10,334 nt of DNA, from the NCBI GenBank assembly GCA_002399505.1, contig DHDT01000062.1, positions 6,649 through 16,982 on the forward strand, written 5' to 3'. Positions within the stretch are counted from its first letter, which is position 1. The number at the start of each line of letters is the position of its first letter. The notes below the pieces were generated by a model. That model was not told the origin of the DNA. It did not search any database and was given only the letters and a program-made list of their open reading frames with translations. The position numbers were made by a program, and so were the translations under genes. Source of the stretch: Caryophanales bacterium UBA4869 (GTDB lineage: Bacteria > Bacillota_I > Bacilli_A > RFN20 > CAG-288). This document shows, one piece after another, positions 6,429 through 10,334 of this stretch.

Positions 6429-6547
6429 CATAGGCCGCCAACCATTGGCGTTGAAAGACAGATTTCTTGATCAAGCTCGTAAGCAGTTGATTGAAAAAGC
6501 AGCGTCCGCCACCAAGTTTTTACTTTGGCCTTAAAAAGGAGATTCCC
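6429..6547 (+). promoter_or_regulatory. Structured 5' leader of the opp mRNA
   Basis: Three successive hairpins can be drawn. H1 is 6436-6450, CGCCAA/TTGGCG with a 3-base loop. H2 is 6463-6498: an inner stem of 11 pairs (two of them G-U) with a 2-base bulge and a CGUA loop, then one mismatch and three further U-A pairs. H3 is 6512-6528, six pairs with a bulged U and a UUUU loop. The ribosome site begins 7 bases after H3. H1's right arm could alternatively pair with CGCCA at 6507-6511. No terminator-like T-run follows any hairpin, so any control would act on translation or stability. I recognise no known riboswitch class. Confidence 0.4.
6536..6541 (+). promoter_or_regulatory. Ribosome binding site deciding the oppB start
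   Basis: AAGGAG lies six bases before GTG 6548, ideal spacing. The upstream in-frame TTG at 6491 has no comparable site and would add 19 residues (starting MKKQRPPPS) not expected of an OppB N-terminus. Confidence 0.85.
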
Positions 6548-7474
6548 GTGAATTCCAAGTTTCTATCCTATATTTTAAAAAGACTGATTATGGCTGTTGT
6601 GACAGTGTTTGCTGTCATTACCATAACCTTCTTTGCCATGCAGCTTATTCCTGGGGGTCCCTTCTTAGCCGAAAAAAGCATCTCCGCCGAAACACTGGCT
6701 CTTCTTGAAGCCCAGTACGGTCTTGATAAGCCTGTTTTCATCCAATACCTCAATTATCTGAAAGGTGCCTTAATCTGGGATTTCGGTCCGTCTATCAAGA
6801 AGACCGGAAGATTTGTTACCGATATCATCTTCTCTGATTTCAAGGTGTCGGGAATCATCGGCCTTATCGCTTTGCTTATCGCCACTTTCACCGGCATCAT
6901 CTTAGGATCTTTAGCCGCCACTCATCAAAACAAAGTCGGTGACCGTGTCATCATGGTCTTGTCAACTGCCAGTATCGCCCTTCCTTCCTTCATCATAGCA
7001 ACTGTCCTTCTTCTTCTCTTCTGTGTCACTCTCAAATGGTTCCCGGCCAATGGAACCAGCATCGCCGGCTATATTCTTCCGACTATCACTCTCTCCCTCT
7101 ATCCGATGGCCTATATAACAAGACTCACCAGGTCTTCGACTCTCGATGTCCTCAATCAGGATTACATCAAGATGGCAAAGGCCAAGGGATTATCGAACAG
7201 AAAAGTCTTATTCAAACACGCTCTCAGAAATTCACTTACACCTGTCATCACCTATTTCGGACCTGAATTTGCCTACATCATCACTGGTTCTTTAGTCGTT
7301 GAGCAGATCTTCGCCATCCCCGGTCTTGGAAGAGACTTTGTCTCCTCCATCTCTAATCGTGATTATCCGATGATCATGGGAACGACCATCTTCTTAACCG
7401 ATATCATGGTCATCATGCTTTTGGTCTCCGATATCCTCTATAAGGTTGCTGACCCCAAGGTCGACTTCGACTAA
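6548..7474 (+). CDS. oppB: Oligopeptide ABC transporter permease OppB
   Basis: One of the two membrane subunits forming the channel of the peptide importer. From GTG 6548 it has 308 residues, close to the usual OppB length. Family features in order: a first membrane segment (about 11-33) ending in FFAMQLIPGGPF; the extracytoplasmic region with the LEAQYGLDKP motif and WDFGPSIK; further membrane segments near 100-122, 138-162, 172-192, 230-250 and 277-295; and the EAA loop that contacts the ATPases, DYIKMAKAKGLSNRKVLFKH (205-224). The end (SDILYKVADPKVDF) is also typical of OppB/DppB. First gene of oppB-C-D-F, behind its own promoter and a long leader. oppC starts 19 bases after its stop. Specificity for oligo- versus dipeptides or nickel is not set by this subunit; the order B-C-D-F favours peptides. 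Confidence 0.93.
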   Translation: MNSKFLSYILKRLIMAVVTVFAVITITFFAMQLIPGGPFLAEKSISAETLALLEAQYGLDKPVFIQYLNYLKGALIWDFGPSIKKTGRFVTDIIFSDFKVSGIIGLIALLIATFTGIILGSLAATHQNKVGDRVIMVLSTASIALPSFIIATVLLLLFCVTLKWFPANGTSIAGYILPTITLSLYPMAYITRLTRSSTLDVLNQDYIKMAKAKGLSNRKVLFKHALRNSLTPVITYFGPEFAYIITGSLVVEQIFAIPGLGRDFVSSISNRDYPMIMGTTIFLTDIMVIMLLVSDILYKVADPKVDFD

Positions 7475-7476
7475 AG

Positions 7477-7483
7477 AAAGGAG
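7477..7483 (+). promoter_or_regulatory. Ribosome binding site deciding the oppC start
   Basis: AAAGGAG is 10 bases before ATG 7494. The in-frame TTG at 7446 lies inside oppB and has no such site, so the 16 residues it would add are not expected to be made. Confidence 0.75.
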
Positions 7484-7493
7484 AATTCTTGAA

Positions 7494-8582
7494 ATGACAA
7501 CTAAAAACAGCGGTATGCCGATCGGTTTCGGACTCGGCAAAAAGAATCCTCTCAGCTTCCAGGTCGACTTGACTCTCCTTCAGAGAGCAACTGAAGACGA
7601 ACAGGCTGCGGCCGATATCAAAGGCAAGCCTTCCTCCTTCTTCAAAGACGGTCTAGTCAGACTATTTCATAATCCAGTCGCCCTCGTCTCCTTCATCGCC
7701 ATCATCTTAGTCCTTATTGCCGTCATCGTGATTCCTGAAGTCTGGCCTTATTCCTACGATCTGCAGTTAGGAACTTATTACTCCGACGGTTCCTATAACA
7801 ATCTCAGTCCGATGGAATACGGAACAGCGGAACTTGCAAGAATCGCCAATGGCGAGACTATCTTCCCTCATCTCTTCGGAACCGACTCTTTGGGAAGAGA
7901 CTACTTCATCCGAGTCATCTACGGCGCCCGTATCTCCCTGATTGTCGGTCTCTTTGCTTCCATCATCGTTTTGATTATCGGATCCATCTACGGATCAATA
8001 TCAGGATACTTTGGCGGAAAAGTCGACTTAGTCATGATGAGAATCGTCGATATCATCTACTCTCTTCCTGATCTTCTCATCATCATTCTCCTCGCTTCTA
8101 TTTTGAAAACGACTCTCAATATCGATAACAGTGCCTTCTTATCGGCTTTAGGTACAGGCATGATATCCATCTTCATCGTCTTTGCTCTTCTTTACTGGGT
8201 AGGTATGGCAAGACTGGTCAGAGGTCAGATTCTGACTATCAAGAAAGAAGACTTTGTCTTAGCCAGCAAGGCTTCCGGAGCTTCCGGATTCTGGATCATC
8301 TTCAAGCATCTTCTTCCTAACTCGATCTCAGTCATCATCATCTCCGTCACTCTGCAGATTCCTTCCGCCATCTTCACTGAATCCTTCCTCTCCTTCATCG
8401 GCTTAGGAGTCTCAGCTCCGATGCCATCCTTAGGGTCTCTTGCAAGTGACGCCCTCAACAGTATTTCCTCCTATCCGTATCTTCTCATCATCCCTGCCTG
8501 TATCATCTCCATCATCATCTTGGCCTTCAACCTCTTTGGAGACGGTCTGCGTGATTCTTTCGATCCCAAGCTTCAGAAATAG
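7494..8582 (+). CDS. oppC: Oligopeptide ABC transporter permease OppC
   Basis: Second membrane subunit of the peptide importer, partner of OppB. From ATG 7494 it has 362 residues, some 60 more than a typical OppC. The excess lies in a hydrophilic N-terminal stretch (1-61) before the first membrane segment (about 62-80) and in the following extracytoplasmic part (about 85-128). The conserved block FGTDSLGRDYFIRVIYGARI (128-147) marks the OppC/DppC family. Further membrane segments lie near 147-168, 190-206, 222-238, 278-295 and 328-346, and the EAA loop is about 253-279 (EDFVLASKASGAS, then FKHLLPNS). The end GDGLRDSFDPK is a family signature. It sits 19 bases after oppB and 12 before oppD. 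The N-terminal extension is the only odd feature; an internal start at M8 is possible but would hardly shorten it. Confidence 0.93.
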   Translation: MTTKNSGMPIGFGLGKKNPLSFQVDLTLLQRATEDEQAAADIKGKPSSFFKDGLVRLFHNPVALVSFIAIILVLIAVIVIPEVWPYSYDLQLGTYYSDGSYNNLSPMEYGTAELARIANGETIFPHLFGTDSLGRDYFIRVIYGARISLIVGLFASIIVLIIGSIYGSISGYFGGKVDLVMMRIVDIIYSLPDLLIIILLASILKTTLNIDNSAFLSALGTGMISIFIVFALLYWVGMARLVRGQILTIKKEDFVLASKASGASGFWIIFKHLLPNSISVIIISVTLQIPSAIFTESFLSFIGLGVSAPMPSLGSLASDALNSISSYPYLLIIPACIISIIILAFNLFGDGLRDSFDPKLQK

Positions 8583-8588
8583 AGGTGA
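8582..8588 (+). promoter_or_regulatory. Ribosome binding site deciding the oppD start
   Basis: GAGGTGA overlaps the last base of the oppC stop. It leaves no room before ATG 8589 but sits six bases before the in-frame ATG 8595, so the latter is the likely start. Confidence 0.7.
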
Positions 8589-8594
8589 ATGACA

Positions 8595-9719
8595 ATGACA
8601 GCTAAAAATTACAAGCACCTTCTAGAAGTGAAGGACCTCCATGTTTCTTTCAAGATCATGGCCGGCAAAGTCGAAGCCATCAACGGGGTCTCCTTCACTC
8701 TGGACAAAGGAAAAATATTGGGAATAGTCGGCGAATCCGGTTCCGGTAAGTCAGTAACCTCCTACTCCATCATGCAGATTGTCGACAAAAACGGACATAT
8801 CGACTCCGGTTCTATCGTCTTTGAAGGCGAAGAGATGCTGGGGATGTCAAAAGAAAAACTCAGAAACATCCGCGGCAACCGTATCGCCATGATCTTCCAA
8901 GACCCGATGACGGCTCTCGATCCTGTCTATACCATCGGCAACCAGTTAGAGGAAGCTGTCCGAACTCATGAAAACGTCTCCAAAAAAGAAGCCTATAAAC
9001 GTTCGATTGAGATGCTCAACTTAGTCGGAATCAACGAGCCTGAGAAGAGAATGAAGCAATACCCATTTGAATTCTCCGGCGGTATGCTCCAGCGTATCGT
9101 CATCGGCATGGCTCTAGTCTGCAAACCGGACCTTCTAATCGCCGATGAACCGACTACAGCCTTGGATGTCACCATCCAGGCTCAGATCATCGAACTATTG
9201 AAAGACATTCAGGAGAAGATGGGCATGGCCATCATCTTGATCACCCATGACTTAGGAGTCGTGGCCGCTATCTGTGACGAAGTCGATGTCATGTATGCGG
9301 GAAGAATTGTCGAAAGAGGAACTGCTGACGAAATTTTCTATAGACCCGCTCACGAATATACCAAAGGCCTGATAAACTCTGTTCCCACTCTTGCTGACGA
9401 CCACGAATTAGAGCCTATCAAGGGCAATCCGGTCAACCTGACCAGACTTCCTAAAGGCTGTGCCTTTGCTCCTCGCTGCTCTAAGTGCATGAAAATCTGC
9501 TTAGAGAAGTTCCCCGATCAGATTGAGCTTTCTCCCAATCACTACACTTCCTGCTTCGAAACTGTCCGTCTTCTCAACAGTGAGGGAATAATCGACATCA
9601 CCGCCAAACCGACAGTCGAAGAAGAAAAGAAAGAAGTGACTGAAGAAAACCGAGTCGTCGATGAACCAGCAAAAGAAAAAACCATCCGAGAAATCAAAAA
9701 ACTGGTCAAAGATGACTAG
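8595..9719 (+). CDS. oppD: Oligopeptide ABC transporter ATP-binding protein OppD
   Basis: One of the two ATPases driving peptide import; it works as a pair with OppF at the inner face of the OppBC channel. The 374 residues show Walker A GESGSGKS (46-53), Q-loop Q102 in IFQDPMTALDP, signature FSGGM (160-164; the Met for Gln and LQR following are normal for OppD), Walker B LLIADEP (180-186) and switch histidine H218. The oligopeptide-transporter C-terminal domain follows, with GCAFAPRC and cysteines at 289, 295, 302 and 320. That arrangement binds a [4Fe-4S] cluster in characterised relatives, so one is inferred here; C298 is extra. After it comes an unusual charged tail (about 338-374) rich in Glu and Lys. 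It is 12 bases behind oppC and 22 ahead of oppF. Confidence 0.94.
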   Translation: MTAKNYKHLLEVKDLHVSFKIMAGKVEAINGVSFTLDKGKILGIVGESGSGKSVTSYSIMQIVDKNGHIDSGSIVFEGEEMLGMSKEKLRNIRGNRIAMIFQDPMTALDPVYTIGNQLEEAVRTHENVSKKEAYKRSIEMLNLVGINEPEKRMKQYPFEFSGGMLQRIVIGMALVCKPDLLIADEPTTALDVTIQAQIIELLKDIQEKMGMAIILITHDLGVVAAICDEVDVMYAGRIVERGTADEIFYRPAHEYTKGLINSVPTLADDHELEPIKGNPVNLTRLPKGCAFAPRCSKCMKICLEKFPDQIELSPNHYTSCFETVRLLNSEGIIDITAKPTVEEEKKEVTEENRVVDEPAKEKTIREIKKLVKDD

Positions 9720-9725
9720 GAAGTG

Positions 9726-9732
9726 AAAGGAG
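9726..9732 (+). promoter_or_regulatory. Ribosome binding site of oppF
   Basis: AAAGGAG lies nine bases before ATG 9742 and just after the oppD stop, consistent with read-through transcription and independent initiation. Confidence 0.75.
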
Positions 9733-9741
9733 ATATCTACA

Positions 9742-10334
9742 ATGAAAAAGAAAAACAAAGAAATAGTCGACGAGAAAGAGGAAAAAATCCCCGATGACGT
9801 CATCCTCAGAGTCTCTCACTTGAAGATGTATTTCCCTATCAGCACCGGTTTTCTCAGAAACAAAGACCTGAAAGCTGTCGATGATATCTCTTTCGATATC
9901 AAACGAGGCGAAACCTTAGGACTAGTCGGAGAATCCGGATGCGGTAAGACGACAGCGGGAAGAGCTATCCTTCATCTCTACAAGCCGACTTCCGGTCGAA
10001 TCTGGCTCAACGGAAAAGAAATAAAAACGAAACAGGATCTCAAAGAATTCAGAACCAAAACCAACATCGTCTTCCAAGATCCCTACTCCTCGTTAGATCC
10101 TAGAAAGACTGTCGAAGACATCATCGCTGAGCCTCTCGATATCCATAAAGCCTACAAAAACAAAGAAGAAAGACATCAGAAGGTCATGGAACTCATGACC
10201 ACTGTCGGACTGACAGAAGAACAGGCCAATCGTTATCCTCATGAATTCTCCGGCGGTCAGAGACAGCGTATCGGGATTGCCAGAGCTCTGGCCATGCGTC
10301 CTGAGTTTGTCGTCTGCGACGAACCGGTCTCCGC
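9742..10334 (+). CDS. oppF: Oligopeptide ABC transporter ATP-binding protein OppF, 3' partial
   Basis: Second ATPase of the peptide importer. The window ends after 197 complete codons, before the switch histidine and the C-terminal cysteine region can be seen. Visible are a Lys/Glu-rich N-terminus (1-19), the start of the nucleotide-binding domain at VSHLKMYFPI, the OppF-type insertion STGFLRNKDLKAVDDISFDI, Walker A GESGCGKT (63-70; Cys at this place is typical of OppF/DppF), Q-loop Q112 in VFQDPYSSLDPR, signature FSGGQRQR (169-176) and Walker B VVCDEP (190-195). The PYSSLDPR form separates it from OppD (PMTALDP). It is the last visible gene of the operon. A substrate-binding oppA may lie downstream or elsewhere in the genome. 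The truncation is only the window edge, not damage. Confidence 0.94.
   Translation, partial: MKKKNKEIVDEKEEKIPDDVILRVSHLKMYFPISTGFLRNKDLKAVDDISFDIKRGETLGLVGESGCGKTTAGRAILHLYKPTSGRIWLNGKEIKTKQDLKEFRTKTNIVFQDPYSSLDPRKTVEDIIAEPLDIHKAYKNKEERHQKVMELMTTVGLTEEQANRYPHEFSGGQRQRIGIARALAMRPEFVVCDEPVS

Larger units (their letters stand above)
6097..6547. other. Intergenic control region without a convincing gene
   Basis: This 450-base gap between the LRR lipoprotein and oppB is A/T-rich up to about 6420. The longest small frames with ATG (for example 6259-6300 and 6369-6410, 13 codons each) lack well-placed ribosome sites. In order it holds a terminator (6142-6173), two inverted repeats (6193-6212, 6222-6250), a cluster of TTTCA/TGAAA half-sites (6260-6384), a promoter (6394-6422) and a leader able to fold into three hairpins (from about 6429). 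All of the regulatory readings are from sequence pattern alone. Confidence 0.7.

Noticed and set aside
6451..6534. A 27-codon leader peptide from TTG 6451 ending at TAA 6534, just before the oppB ribosome site
   Set aside because: No ribosome site precedes the TTG, there is no run of a regulatory codon, and no terminator follows, so an attenuation peptide is not supported.
1..10334. Mobile element, CRISPR, toxin-antitoxin or defence system
   Set aside because: No transposase, integrase, terminal repeats, regularly spaced identical repeats, tRNA-like site or defence domains were found on either strand; the genes are transporters, one enzyme and one surface protein.

Overview
The window looks like chromosomal DNA from a low-GC, Gram-positive-type bacterium (Bacillota; the protein styles recall gut-associated Bacilli or Erysipelotrichia, but this is inference and no rRNA or marker gene is present). 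The grounds are strong AGGAG-type ribosome sites before most genes, A/T-rich gaps, and a surface lipoprotein of BspA-like leucine-rich repeats with a C-terminal tail familiar from such organisms. Tryptophan is written TGG and the reading frames contain no in-frame TGA, so the standard bacterial code applies rather than the Mycoplasma code.

Layout. (1) Positions 1-1686, + strand: the end of an ABC importer operon. A permease cut at its 5' end overlaps by four bases an ATPase of the TrpXYZ-like (COG4120/COG1101) type. The substrate-binding protein is probably just upstream. A bidirectional terminator at 1696-1727 closes it. (2) 1762-3132, - strand: a class-3-like aldehyde dehydrogenase, converging on the same terminator and having its own promoter. 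(3) 3307-6096, + strand: a 929-residue surface lipoprotein with one Flg_new (Listeria-Bacteroides) repeat and five blocks of LRR_5 repeats, read from a short divergent gap that holds a perfect inverted repeat, and followed by its own terminator. (4) 6097-6547: a 450-base A/T-rich gap with no convincing gene but with much symmetric structure: two inverted repeats, a cluster of TTTCA/TGAAA half-sites, a good promoter, and a 5' leader of about 118 nt that can fold into three hairpins. (5) 6548 to the end: oppB-oppC-oppD-oppF, with gaps of 12-22 bases, an oligopeptide ABC importer whose last gene runs off the window. No oppA is seen in the window.

How they work together: the two transporters are separate units (probably amino acid-type and peptide import). 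The LRR lipoprotein and the dehydrogenase are single-gene units. I see no phage, transposon, CRISPR or defence gene. The genes themselves are ordinary. The most unusual part is the control region ahead of the opp operon, where the gene starts also have to be moved: ribosome sites favour GTG 6548 for oppB, ATG 7494 for oppC and ATG 8595 for oppD over the upstream alternatives.
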